The position numbers and the translations under genes are program-made. A stretch of 64,000 nt of DNA from Mactromeris polynyma (lineage: Eukaryota > Mollusca > Bivalvia > Venerida > Mactridae): NCBI GenBank assembly GCA_032209605.1, contig JASFXZ010000016.1:3658001-3722000 (forward strand). The letters are read 5' to 3'. Every line of letters starts with the position of its first letter. The stretch's first letter is position 1. The notes beneath the pieces were generated by a model. The model searched no databases, had not been told where the DNA came from, and saw nothing but the letters and a program-made list of their open reading frames with translations. Positions 22,456 to 32,834 of this stretch are shown piece after piece.

Positions 22456-24147
22456 TTAATCGACGTTAGCGTTGGCGATTTCATTTTCTTTCTCGAGTGT
22501 CGTATAGAACTTTGCCTCCCATTCCATTTCTGAGTACCACCGTCTACAGTACATTTTTCTAGGCCAGAAGTGTTTATTTTCTACAGTTTCCCAGTTCGCT
22601 TCATATATTGTGAGCTTTGCTGCGAGACTTCCTCGATTTGTATTGATTAGTTTCATTGCAGCTGCTGTTATTCCATTTTGTCTGAGGAATTCAGTTAATC
22701 CCTTACGGTTTGAGTTCAGTGCTATTCCACCGACGTAGTAGCGTCTCGTCTTGGTTGATGGAACACTCTCGAAAATCGGTTCAGCATTTTCTGTGTCATT
22801 GATAGTGTATGTCGATTCAGGTGTTTTATTTTCAACGTAGGAGTGCTGCGTAGAGAGCGTGGCATTACTGTTCGATTGACTTGTGCTATTGTTACGATAG
22901 TTTGGCTTCATGCGTTTTTCCTGTGGTTGAGGCAAATTTCTTGTAGTTACTTGAACTGAGATGGGTGTTTGGTCAGAGGAGGCTTGGTTGGCCTTGGTAA
23001 CGGCTTCAGCGTAACTTTTAGGAGCACACGTAGTATCGCTAATACTATGTTCAGTGTTTATGCACGTCGTTGCTTTGTAAGTGTTTGTAGCGGGTATTTC
23101 TGGTTGAATACATGTTTTATTTACGGCGATATTTCCCGTTTCACTTTGTTTATTTTGTTTTTTCTCGAGGTTATTGAATAGCGAATGTTGATTGTCACAT
23201 ACATTCCTTTCTATTGGCTGGTTATTTGTTGGCGGCGTAGGCATGGGTACCCTACTCACTGAAGTATGAACATTGTTTTCTAGTAGATGTTGCGAGTTGT
23301 TTTTCTTAAGAGCGAAAACTTCTGATTTTAAGAATTCAATTAGATGTACGTGGTATGCAAGTTGTGCATTTGTTGATTTGATGATATTGTTTGTAAAGTT
23401 TTTCATGTGACCCATTTCTTCACGTAACATTTTTATTTCGTTATTGTCGATTGTACTTTGGTGTTTGATGGTATTTATATCCTGTACAAGTAAGTTCGTT
23501 TTAGATTTTAATTCCGCAAGTTCATTTAGCAGAGATAGTTCGGCTGTTGGTAGTGTGGTGTCTTTTTGTGATGTTTCATCTTGTTTTGTAGACATCTTCC
23601 GTTTGGTTAATATATCCGTAAGAATCTTTGGATCATTATCATTAATGAATTGTTGTAGAGCGTAGCAGTCCAGTGCGTAGCGGGTATGACTTTCGCCTTG
23701 GGTGGTAGTGCGTCGGTGACGTAATGAACCGTCTGGGCATCGGTCTGATTCACTGGCTCGTTTCATAAGGATAGATCTGTATAGACAAATGTCATCATCG
23801 TTTTTCTTTGTTGACTGTAACAACTTTTCTACGTATAAATCCTTTGGAAGATTAAATAGCATTTCATCTAATTGATAGAAAAACTGTTGATTAGATATGG
23901 GTTGACTATCTTCAGCATTAGTGTTTATTGGCGAGTCATTTGTATACCGTGGATTATTGTCACTGTCGCAATTGATTAATTCTGCATTATTATTCTCCCA
24001 AATGTTTTCATACGCCGACAATCGAACGGCGCTTAGTTGTGAAAAGCTGGTGTTTTCAATGTCTTGCTCATAATAACCGTTATCTTCAGTGACGAACGTC
24101 ACTGAGGGCGCTTTCGGTTGTGATGGACTGTGATCATTTGTTGCCAT
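22456..24147 (-). CDS. LINE ORF1 protein, 563 aa
   Basis: ORF1 proteins of LINEs bind the element RNA and form the ribonucleoprotein. The first ~200 residues are polar and likely disordered. Residues about 205-285 show a heptad-like coiled coil (LNELAELKSKTNLL onward). A Ser/Thr/Asn/Gln-rich linker follows. Residues about 465-550 form an RRM-like module beginning RRYYVGGIALN and ending in a WPRKMYCRRW stretch, a layout I associate with ORF1 of CR1-like mollusc elements. No CCHC knuckles are evident. It ends in TAA, then ATA, then the ATG of ORF2 in the same frame, so ORF2 is probably translated by reinitiation. The start is the first ATG of an uninterrupted frame. Confidence 0.88.
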   Translation of the reverse strand: MATNDHSPSQPKAPSVTFVTEDNGYYEQDIENTSFSQLSAVRLSAYENIWENNNAELINCDSDNNPRYTNDSPINTNAEDSQPISNQQFFYQLDEMLFNLPKDLYVEKLLQSTKKNDDDICLYRSILMKRASESDRCPDGSLRHRRTTTQGESHTRYALDCYALQQFINDNDPKILTDILTKRKMSTKQDETSQKDTTLPTAELSLLNELAELKSKTNLLVQDINTIKHQSTIDNNEIKMLREEMGHMKNFTNNIIKSTNAQLAYHVHLIEFLKSEVFALKKNNSQHLLENNVHTSVSRVPMPTPPTNNQPIERNVCDNQHSLFNNLEKKQNKQSETGNIAVNKTCIQPEIPATNTYKATTCINTEHSISDTTCAPKSYAEAVTKANQASSDQTPISVQVTTRNLPQPQEKRMKPNYRNNSTSQSNSNATLSTQHSYVENKTPESTYTINDTENAEPIFESVPSTKTRRYYVGGIALNSNRKGLTEFLRQNGITAAAMKLINTNRGSLAAKLTIYEANWETVENKHFWPRKMYCRRWYSEMEWEAKFYTTLEKENEIANANVD

Positions 24148-24460
24148 CTTAATCCGTTATAATGATCGAAATCCTGCGGGTCGTTCAAGCGTGACGAATT
24201 TCGCTTCAGGTGTTGTTTACTCGGTGTCTGCCTTTGGTGTTTATATCCGAAATATATATAGCTTCAAATCATAGAATGTCAAATGAAATCGAATCATGTA
24301 ATTCAAAAACGAGTTCAAATAATGTATACCTTGTATCAAATATCCAATTTTATTCACATTATCCAGTTTATAATCCTTTTTATTAATCACATTACTCCAT
24401 TGTATAGAGCACACATTCACAAATTCCATTCGTGTCCGCAAAATTTTCACTGATTATACA

Positions 24461-24471
24461 GCCGCCATCTT
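24461..24471 (-). promoter_or_regulatory. YY1-like motif at LINE 5' end
   Basis: On the minus strand this reads AAGATGGCGGC, a perfect match to the known YY1 consensus. It sits about 315 bases upstream of ORF1, at the presumed transcription start. Mammalian L1 carries a YY1 site at the same place, where it sets the start of transcription; the parallel here is inferred. Confidence 0.45.
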
Positions 24472-24480
24472 GTTTCAAGT

Positions 24481-24904
24481 TCGCAGATCATAGAACACAA
24501 AGTTTATGTTGTAATTCACTTGTATAACATACAGAATGCTAGTGCGGAAATAGGTTCATTGATCTGCATTTCGTGATTGCCGTAATTACATATTTTCGTG
24601 ATACAATGAAATACTTGAAATACAAATGCACTTACTATGAAATCAACCCAATGCAAACTATTTGTATTGCGTGAACCATTCAATACATTAGTACCCTCTA
24701 TTGTGTCGTGTATGCAATACAAGTATTTGCAGAATAAAATAAAATGTTGTGACAATATTTTCCAATTCTTTGATTTTTTTTGTACTATAGTTATGTCTGT
24801 AATCTGTATACAAAAGTCTTTTACACATACCGTGAACATTTGGTAAACTGTCGCTGGCATTGACATACATATGTGTTCCCTAGCAACCCCAGCAAAATCC
24901 ATAC
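24481..24904. other. Spacer between LINE 5' end and right inverted-repeat arm
   Basis: AT-rich, with no recognised family. It may be the loop of the original foldback structure or a further part of the LINE 5' UTR. ORFs on both strands here lack features. Confidence 0.4.
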
Positions 24905-25860
24905 TTTAAATCATAGAAACAGTTTATAATATATATTACATACAGTAATTCTGGTAGTTTTGTAGCAAATTTGAAATAGTAATAGACAATTTTTTTTAAA
25001 GTTTTACTTCAAAAATCACATTTCACACGGTACTATGTTTCTATACCCTAGGTATTTTGTACTGTAATATAATGTCTATTAAATACAGTAATTTTGGTAG
25101 TATTATTGCACAAATTGACATAGTTTTCGGCATATTCCAAAAAATCCCATTTTTATTTAAATTTTCAACCATTTTACCCTAAAAATAACATTTTGCACAG
25201 TGTGATAGTTTTATACTGATAGTATAATAAATGCGGTGGTTTATATGACACAAATCCATCAACATTTTGTCTGTGCATATTTTTCTTCCTATTTTTCCAC
25301 TGGTCTAATATATATTTGGCAAATTCCTGAAATTCTCACTTTCATTTATAGTTTACCATTTTACCCAAATAATCACCCTTTTCACTGTATGATATTCTGA
25401 ACCTGAGATATGTTGTAGAGCAGTTTAATATCTGTTAAATACAGTTATTGAGGTAAATTTATAGCTAAATTTCGTTGAGTTATTCAGACAAACTCCAGAA
25501 ATTCCCACTTTAATTTGTTGTTTTTTTCACCATTTTACCCAAAAAATCACTGTTCACAACATAATTAAGATGTTTCATTACTTAAGGTATGTTATGGTGC
25601 AATATAATGTCTATTAAAAACAGTTATTCTCGTATTTTTATAGCTAAATCTGATTTTGATATAGTCAAATTCCAGAAATTCATACCTTTTTTTTACCTTT
25701 TAGTACATTTTACCCCAAAAAAAAGCATTTCGCACCGTAGGATTTTCCTATACGTTTTTTCCATACACGGCAGATATTAAACAATAAATTTATGCCAAAA
25801 TCATTTCTGTGCATAATGTTTTCCCTTTATTTGCCTTTTTTTCAGCAGAATGACTGGACT
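24905..25860 (-). repeat. Right arm of the large inverted repeat, two end copies
   Basis: The sequence is the reverse complement of the 18010-18722 type. About five units (CCAGAATTACT-like and AATCACATTT-like blocks near 25013, 25186, 25372, 25545 and 25722) are spaced about 170-190 bp. The terminal end sequence appears twice, near 25310 (CACTGGTCTAATAT) and near 25855 (GACTGGACTATTTA). This arm therefore looks like two elements, or an element plus an older diverged one, in the same orientation. Confidence 0.75.
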
Positions 25861-26245
25861 ATTTATGGCCTTGTCTGATTTAGTATCCAATAGTCCTAGT
25901 TATCTAAACATATCAATTAATGCATGTATGCTTTCCAGTCAGTCTTTATATGAAGTAGTACAAGTTTTTCCAGTTCTCCAAGGTCTGCATATCAGTATTT
26001 TCATGTAGTTTCGTAGTATTTAGTGTATCGAACATGATCAAAATCAAGTATTTGGCGGGAAGTTTGCCTATAAAAAACATTAAATCTGACCAATCTTTGC
26101 CATTGTCTCCAGCCTATCCAGGTAACTTTTACAAATTTGTAGTTTGACTTGTCACTTCATTTGTTTTAGCTGTAATGTTTGAAATTGTATTTTACTATAG
26201 CATGAGTTGCATGTTATCACCATTTTGACAATTAATATTATTAAA

Positions 26246-26416
26246 TATAAAACCTCACTTAAAGACCACCTCAATGATGAGACCGCTTTAAAAATAAGAC
26301 CACAATTTTCAAGTCCATTTTCACTGGTTTATTCAACCTCAATATTAAGACCATCTAAATAAGAAAACCAGTTTTCAAGGCTCCCAAGGCTAGTCTTATT
26401 ATTGAGGTTTAACTGT
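26246..26416. mobile_element. Foldback element family A, copy 3
   Basis: AAACCTCACTTAAAGACCACC on the left and TTATTGAGGTTTAACTGT on the right match the other family copies. The left tip is degraded (ATATAAAACC instead of ACAGTAAAACC). Confidence 0.8.
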
Positions 26417-29400
26417 ATTTAAACATAAGTAATGACTGTGTACGAGGAAATGCAAGGCTGTTTAAACAATGCCTCGCTACTATAACGCACATCTTGTGGT
26501 ATTATGATTTATATTGACTATTTATTTAAAGATAAAATTTAACTTGTAAAAACAACCGAAGACTGTATTATATGGCTAAAACTGGACGTGATTTATTTGA
26601 CAATGTACCTGTTTTGCTTTATTTAGCATAATACATACCATCCGGAAGTAGTAGAGCGACATTTATACAGCAAGTATTTTCTGACACCCCAGTCACAAAA
26701 ACGTCATTGTAGTTCGTTTTCTTTGGCAAGACAACGGAATCACAGGCTGCTTCATAGAAGCCTCTTGTACACAGAAGTCATGAAATTTTGAAACTATATG
26801 TCTCCGTCTTGCTGGGACAACACGAAAAAAAACAGGAATGTCAGGATTCGCAGAATAGGCTAGTGCGTTGACATTCTGATGCGTATCTATTACACTATGT
26901 GATAAACTCACTGATTTAATATCTATGCATTTATATGTTTATTTTCAAAATCAGAAAATGCGCCCATGATCATTGAAATAACCTCCAATTTGATATGGAC
27001 TGATCCAACCAATCACGTTTTGTCAATGTCACTGCGCCTTCAGATCTTGGCCGTACTATAGGGACTGGAAACTTAGTCTGGGTCAGGAGACCCCAACCAC
27101 AGAATATGTTTAGGCCTAGTTGAACATATAAGCGCTCACACAATACTTAAGCGCTGTGGTATGTTTCATAATGAAATTCAGGCGCTGCATGCGCCGTGCA
27201 GTGCTAAACAGGCCAAGGGAAGTCTACAATTTTATTCAATGATGTATTATTTTAACAGAACATTGTCTAAGAATATTGATATCATATGTAAACGTGGGTG
27301 GGTCACGACAGCTGAATAGTAAATATTGAGGCACCTTGATACTGGCTGATATTTTTTTAAACCGAGCTATCAGTTATCATGACTATCATGATGAACATTT
27401 AATCGGACATGAATTTACATGATTGTTCTAATCGTTGATTCTCTGTCCTAGATATTTCATAGGAAATACCTGTATCCGACTTGTGTTTTGCAGTTCCAGG
27501 ATGTAGGAAACGTTACAAAGCAATGTTTTAGAGTACGTCTGTATGAAGGCATTTATTTTTAATTTTCTAAAAATTATTACTTTACATATTTGGATATAAA
27601 TTAAGACTCTCTACCTTAATTGCTTGGCCAAACTTGGCAACTTTCTGTTAGAGGTGGGATATTCATTTACCAAAGCTTCCTTTGTGAGATATTCATCAGT
27701 TGACTTGTATATATGCGAACGGATTTGCCATAGTCAAATATAAAAGATCGGATCAAAGATTCAAATATAGTACACAGAATGTCACTTACTTTTGTACCAT
27801 GTATATCACTCGATGTACGTGGGTTATTACTGCCACGTGTAACTCAAACTAACGATTTGTCCCTGCAGGTTGTCGTGTAATCATGGTTTGATCTCTCTCA
27901 ATAGATGGAGGGCCATTTTAAAACCATTTCAAATGATATACAATTCGAATTCCAGAAAGAAGCACGAATGCACGTATTCGCACGCGCTTGTTTAAGGTAA
28001 ATTATTCGTGGTTCACCACTCAAACTTTAATAAGCATTACGTATGGATATAAAGTGATGTTTAACTTCGGTTTGATGATAAATGAAAGTTATTTCTATAA
28101 TTTATACTCATCCAATTTTTAATTTCAATTGTTAAAATTTTACTAATGTTATAAAGAATATGGATATTTACATTCAGCATTCAAACAAATCACAAAATTT
28201 AATCTAATGAGGCTGGTAGTGGAAATTAGTATTAAATGGGTCCAGTGCCGTTTGTTCTTTGTGGCACATTTTCTTAAAGACTTGAGTGTAATCTAAGGTC
28301 TGAGTAATTATTAAGTCTGAGTTTGGAGTGTAGCACGCTATTACCCAATACTCACATCCATATCTTATAACCGAACATTGCAAAGTAAATGGACTAAAAG
28401 GAATATTCAGCATTAGTTTGACATGTTCATCCATTTTCAAACTCAAATTTCCATTATCAGACTCATAAGAGTAATTTGATTTGAGTGAGTGTAAGTATTC
28501 GGTAAAAGTCACTCATGGTCAAAACTAGGTCACTTGGTCATACAATAACTTAGTGAACTCTCTAGAGGGCACAATGTCTACATGATTGAAGTCTATGTGT
28601 TACATATTGGCTGTGGTACAAAGTTTTGAGGTATGCCATCCTGTTTTGATTTGACAAAAATGTGTTTTGACTACAAGGCTGTGATTATGATTCTCAGGGA
28701 ACATTGAGATTTGACATGCATGGCATATTTACACAGTTTCCTGATAAGTTGGCCTTTGAAACATACCTGAAACTATTTTAATTACAATTTACTCTGCACA
28801 CTTTTAAATGCGTAACCGATATACAAATTGTATCACTTAAGGGCTGATTTTCAAGTTCAAAATGAATTTATAATTATGATAATTTCGTCAGTACTGTTTA
28901 ATTGTTCATAAAGCAGGAAATTATTTGTGTTCATTAACGAAAGAAAGTACATTATTAACATGTTCATGCTTCAAATGATGATTTACCGTATTTACTCACA
29001 TATTGGAAGTGTCGCCCCCATGACGGAACTCTTGAGCTAAATATGAACTATTTTGCCTCAACCTGCTAATGGAATGCTAATAACGTTGTGCATGGTATTC
29101 GTCTAGTTGAAATAACGTTGTACGTAGGAATATACAGATCTTGGGTAAGAATCAATGGAGTGATTGTTCTTTAAGTATGAATATATGCTTGATTATTATT
29201 GAGCAGTATAAAGCAATTACATCATTATTGTCATTTAGCATTGTATATAATTACCGTTGTTGCTGCTACACATCATCTTGTCAAGTCTTCTTACACTTGC
29301 CTACTAACCCAGTATAACACAATTCATACTGCAGATGTTAACATTGTACATTTTTACATATCAATCCGGACATTTCTGCAAGGCATTTCATAGCTTCAGT

Positions 29401-29737
29401 TCTACAAAAGTGTGTATTAAAAATAATTTACATATCTAATTAGAGATAAAATTTTCTACATTTATTCAATGAGGCATTCATTTATTTCAATACTGCGAGC
29501 CAAGTTTCAATTGTCATACAAATTAGTAAGTGGTAACGGAAAATGTACATGAAGTTGTTAATTGTCATGGTTTGTCTTTACTTTTATGTACAGACCATAG
29601 GGGAACATGAAGTGTATATTATGAGAAATACTTTACTGACAAGTGTGGAAAGCTACTCAAAATAGTTATGAGATGAATACAATGTGCCACATCTAGTCAA
29701 ACATTTGGTCATTCTCTGCATTTCTCAACAAGGTATG
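26417..29737. other. Intergenic, little recognised
   Basis: No recognised gene or repeat. A 72-codon minus ORF at 26693-26911 and the 102-codon ORF at 28204-28512 are the only stretches with protein-like composition. Confidence 0.4.
28204..28512 (-). CDS. Doubtful ORF, unknown protein (102 aa)
   Basis: An open frame without an ATG at its 5' end (it opens with GTG), ending in a natural stop. The composition is balanced (Tyr, Cys, Asn, Pro, with YGCEYWVIACYTPN in the middle) rather than low-complexity. I recognise no domain. It could be a terminal exon of a minus-strand gene that also includes 30477-30761, a relic of a transposon, or chance. Confidence 0.15.
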   Translation of the reverse strand: MTFTEYLHSLKSNYSYESDNGNLSLKMDEHVKLMLNIPFSPFTLQCSVIRYGCEYWVIACYTPNSDLIITQTLDYTQVFKKMCHKEQTALDPFNTNFHYQPH

Positions 29738-30015
29738 TAAAGTAAGGTAAAGTGTTTCTTTATTATAGTGTCACCCCTATTTAAAGGGCCAGCCAATTCT
29801 TACTTATATGAGACACCTACTTTCTGAGAACATTTACTTCCCGATTCCTATCCTTTAATGCCAGGCACCAGACAGGTAGGTGCATGGTAACCTGGTAACC
29901 ACTATTTAACTAGCTGGCGGCTCACTAACAAGCCATATCAGAACGGACCCCTACTGGGATTCGAACCTTCCACCTCCTGCTCCCAAGACGGATGCCTTAA
30001 CCACTCGGCCACGGG
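29738..30015 (-). mobile_element. tRNA-derived SINE
   Basis: On the minus strand the head begins near 30015 with GTGGCCGAGTGGTTAAGGC (A box) and continues to GGTTCGAATCCC (B box), the layout of a Ser/Leu-type tRNA. An unrelated body of about 200 bases follows and ends near 29740 in a short TTACCTTACTTTAC tail. The tRNA part has no matching 3' acceptor strand, so it is a SINE head, not a tRNA gene. Confidence 0.7.
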
Positions 30016-30476
30016 AAACGGTTATGCTTCTCCCTCTCCCTCGATTGTTAATAACCCAGGATTTTAATACTTTGTCCTGCAAATTATACTTCAGTCAAAT
30101 GATCATTATCTGAATGATATATTATTTGATTTTAAACCGGATTGTAACAGTACTTAGTGATATTTATAAGATAATATTATAGCAAACAACAAGACAGTAG
30201 ACGGAAGCCAACAGGAAAATTCTAGCATTAGTTTGATATTAGGAGCTGGATTAAATGTTTCTAAATAAAGCAAAGGTATGAACATAATTGTCTATATCAT
30301 AAAGTAGATGTGTCCATAGGACACAGATGCCCCCGCTATGGACTTTTCAGTACAATGCAAATAGTTTGTTGGTTAAGGCCTCCAGAAATCGGTGGATTGT
30401 AATCAACATCAAACTTGACCTGTATTTTATTATCCTTTGTTGATGTGCCTAATATTAATCGAATCAATTTATCCTG

Positions 30477-30761
30477 TTAATAGTTATTTATCATAAACCA
30501 ATATTTCGAAATAACGGATCGGTATGGGTAACATTTTAAGCCCCTTCGCCATTCTTTGAATGTCGGGGTAAAGAATGGCGAGGGCATAAAAATTCCATTA
30601 ATTAACACAAAACTATCATGCCAGTAATAAGTGGGTGCGGTATGAAAGGTAAAATTCTCTACATGTTCGGTATATTTATCACTACAAATACATGGTAGTT
30701 CAGTTACCAAACTTACAAGTTTACAGTTAAATTGTGGATTGCTATATGCCGGTAGTGACAT
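30477..30761 (-). CDS. Doubtful ORF, unknown protein (94 aa)
   Basis: ATG-initiated open frame rich in aromatic residues, Cys and Pro (PTYYWHDSFVLINGIFMPSP). No family recognised, no signal peptide obvious, and no transcript support. It lies 150 bases upstream of the TRIM-like gene on the opposite strand. Confidence 0.15.
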   Translation of the reverse strand: MSLPAYSNPQFNCKLVSLVTELPCICSDKYTEHVENFTFHTAPTYYWHDSFVLINGIFMPSPFFTPTFKEWRRGLKCYPYRSVISKYWFMINNY

Positions 30762-30918
30762 ACTGAGACTATTGAAATATGTCCGCCAGACTGATTGTAT
30801 TTATTTTAACTACAACTGCTCGGAAGCCCTGACAAAATAATTTATATATTGTACTACAAAATAAGTGGGAAACTAAAAGCACTAATCAAAATCAGATAAA
30901 AACCTTTGTATTACAGAA

Positions 30919-32697
30919 ATGGCCACCGCAGATGAAACAGATTTGAAGAAATGTGCATCATTGTTGCAAGGATCAGAGGAAGTCTACAGTTTGATATGTC
31001 TCCCATGTCACAGAGATGACACAAATATACCAGCCTTTGGTTATTGCATTGACTGCCATGAACACCTGTGTCATCAGTGCTACAAACATCATAAAAAGGC
31101 AACACTTTCTAGGCATCATAAACTACAAGACAAAGATACAATGCCTTCCACACAGCAACTAACTGATACAACCGTACATGCTGGTACAACTGACAACCTA
31201 ACTACACCCTGTCCACATCATAAGACAGAAATGCTCAAGCTCTATTGTGAGGATCACAATTTGTTACTGTGTAGTATATGTGTAGCATTGGAGCACCCCA
31301 AACCTTGTAATGTTTATTACATACCACAGGTGTCTGGTGAGATTTTAAATGGTAGCGACTACAAAAGAACCATGAGCAGAATTGATAGACTGATGAAGAG
31401 ATGTAGAAGATTAAAGACAGAAACATCTAGAGATATCACCAAATCTAATGATTCCCTGAAAAATGCTTTAATAGATATCAAGAAGTACAGACAAGAAATC
31501 AAAGACAGAATAGATGAACTAGAGAAAGAAATAGAAGACAATATACAAGCTATACAACATCAAAATGATGAGATATTAAAGACTGTAGAAACAGCCTGTG
31601 AAGATGTCATGAAGATGGTGAAGACAATGTATGACAATATGAAACAACTCAATACATCAAAACAAGCTGACAAATTGTTTGAGGAAGTAATGCAGAACGA
31701 GAAGCAACTACAGGATTATGAGGACAGTATCATCTCTCTATCAACCGAAGACAGAGTTGATGAGTACAAGTTCAACCCAAGTCAGGCAATAAATGATGTA
31801 CTTCAGCATGAGAAAATGATTGGGAACATATCAATGAAGCAGCCAAGGGCTGGTACATCACCATCTACCCCTTTAGCAACTTCAGCAGATGGTAACATCA
31901 CGCCAACATTTCTGGGAGAAATATGTGTCAAGACTTCTGAAGATAGAGGTAGATGTAATATCACCAGTATGACAGCCATACCTCCAAACAAACTTGTCCT
32001 CGCTGACTGCAATAACAAGTCTATCAAACTTGTTGATATTAACAAAAAATCTGTTTCATCACAACTGTCACTTGGTAGAGAGGTGGACGACTATCCGTTT
32101 ATTATTACGTCAACAACAAGTACACAAGTTGCTGTCACTGTACCACAAAGACAGTGTATACAGTTCATATCAGTATCACGCAAACTTAAAATGAAACATA
32201 AAATACAAACAGATGGTTATTGTTCTGGTATTTGTTGTTTTCAAAATAAACTTATTGTAACATTCCTAGAACCTGGCAAACTTGAGATACTTGATATGAA
32301 AGGTAGAGTCATCACAAGGGTGAATCTAGAGTCAACTGGCGAAGATATATTTCATCAGCCAGATAATGTTCAAGCCAACAGTAGATTCATCTATGTATCT
32401 GATAACATTTCTGTTATCATGTTCAACTGGAAAGGTGAGATCACTGGTACGTTTGGAGATTTGGAATGTCCTTCAGCTATTGCACTGTTAGATGACAAAA
32501 GTGTAATAGTGAATGATTTTAATACCAATAGTCTGTATCAATTATCAGCAGATTGTACCAACAGAGGAACTGTACTACAAGACGTGAGATGTCCTAATGC
32601 TGTCTTTGTGGATACTAGAAGACAAAATCTCTACATCAGTAGATGGACAAATCTGAGTGATGAAATTGACAACAATGTTCTTGTATATAAAATATAA
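30919..32697 (+). CDS. TRIM-like protein: two B-boxes, coiled coil, NHL-like propeller
   Basis: A single uninterrupted frame of 592 residues. Residues 27-68 form a B-box 1-like zinc module (C27, C30, C43, C46, C51, C54 and His near 58-67). Residues 98-130 form B-box 2 (CPHH, C110, EDH, CSIC at 118-121, H126). Residues about 145-300 are a long charged coiled coil. About 330-592 has repeated hydrophobic strands with LADCNNKSIKLVD, CSGICCF, YVSDN and LYISRW, which fits an NHL/WD-type beta-propeller. No RING finger precedes the B-boxes, so E3 ligase activity is not expected by itself. TRIM relatives of this layout are numerous in bivalves and are often linked to immunity or signalling; its target is unknown. 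TTGTATTACAG just before GAAATGG suggests an upstream non-coding exon, with an intronless coding region. Confidence 0.88.
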   Translation: MATADETDLKKCASLLQGSEEVYSLICLPCHRDDTNIPAFGYCIDCHEHLCHQCYKHHKKATLSRHHKLQDKDTMPSTQQLTDTTVHAGTTDNLTTPCPHHKTEMLKLYCEDHNLLLCSICVALEHPKPCNVYYIPQVSGEILNGSDYKRTMSRIDRLMKRCRRLKTETSRDITKSNDSLKNALIDIKKYRQEIKDRIDELEKEIEDNIQAIQHQNDEILKTVETACEDVMKMVKTMYDNMKQLNTSKQADKLFEEVMQNEKQLQDYEDSIISLSTEDRVDEYKFNPSQAINDVLQHEKMIGNISMKQPRAGTSPSTPLATSADGNITPTFLGEICVKTSEDRGRCNITSMTAIPPNKLVLADCNNKSIKLVDINKKSVSSQLSLGREVDDYPFIITSTTSTQVAVTVPQRQCIQFISVSRKLKMKHKIQTDGYCSGICCFQNKLIVTFLEPGKLEILDMKGRVITRVNLESTGEDIFHQPDNVQANSRFIYVSDNISVIMFNWKGEITGTFGDLECPSAIALLDDKSVIVNDFNTNSLYQLSADCTNRGTVLQDVRCPNAVFVDTRRQNLYISRWTNLSDEIDNNVLVYKI

Positions 32698-32834
32698 CAC
32701 TTCTGCAGGATACATGTACATAGTGAATGAAAATCCTACATAATCTTTATATCCGTATTTGAACATGTGAGAATCAGTATAAAATGAACTTCCATGTACA
32801 ATGTATTTTAAACAATATAATACAAAATGTAAAC

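Larger units (their letters stand above)
18723..24480 (-). mobile_element. Nearly full-length non-LTR retrotransposon (LINE)
   Basis: On the minus strand the order is a 5' UTR of about 330 bases, ORF1, ORF2 (endonuclease, reverse transcriptase, C-terminal zinc motif) and a 3' UTR of about 310 bases. The 3' UTR has diverged direct repeats with TTGTGCAGAAAATAAATA on the plus strand and ends in an AATAAA-containing stretch without a long A tail. The apurinic-type endonuclease and two-ORF layout place it in the CR1/Jockey/I-like assemblage; I cannot fix the clade. A single in-frame stop in ORF2 is the only break seen, so it is young. The outer ends are estimated from the flanking repeat arms, and no target-site duplication was identified. 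Confidence 0.85.

Noticed and set aside
29945..30015. A tRNA-Ser or tRNA-Leu gene
   Set aside because: A and B boxes are present but the acceptor stem does not close, and a SINE body follows.
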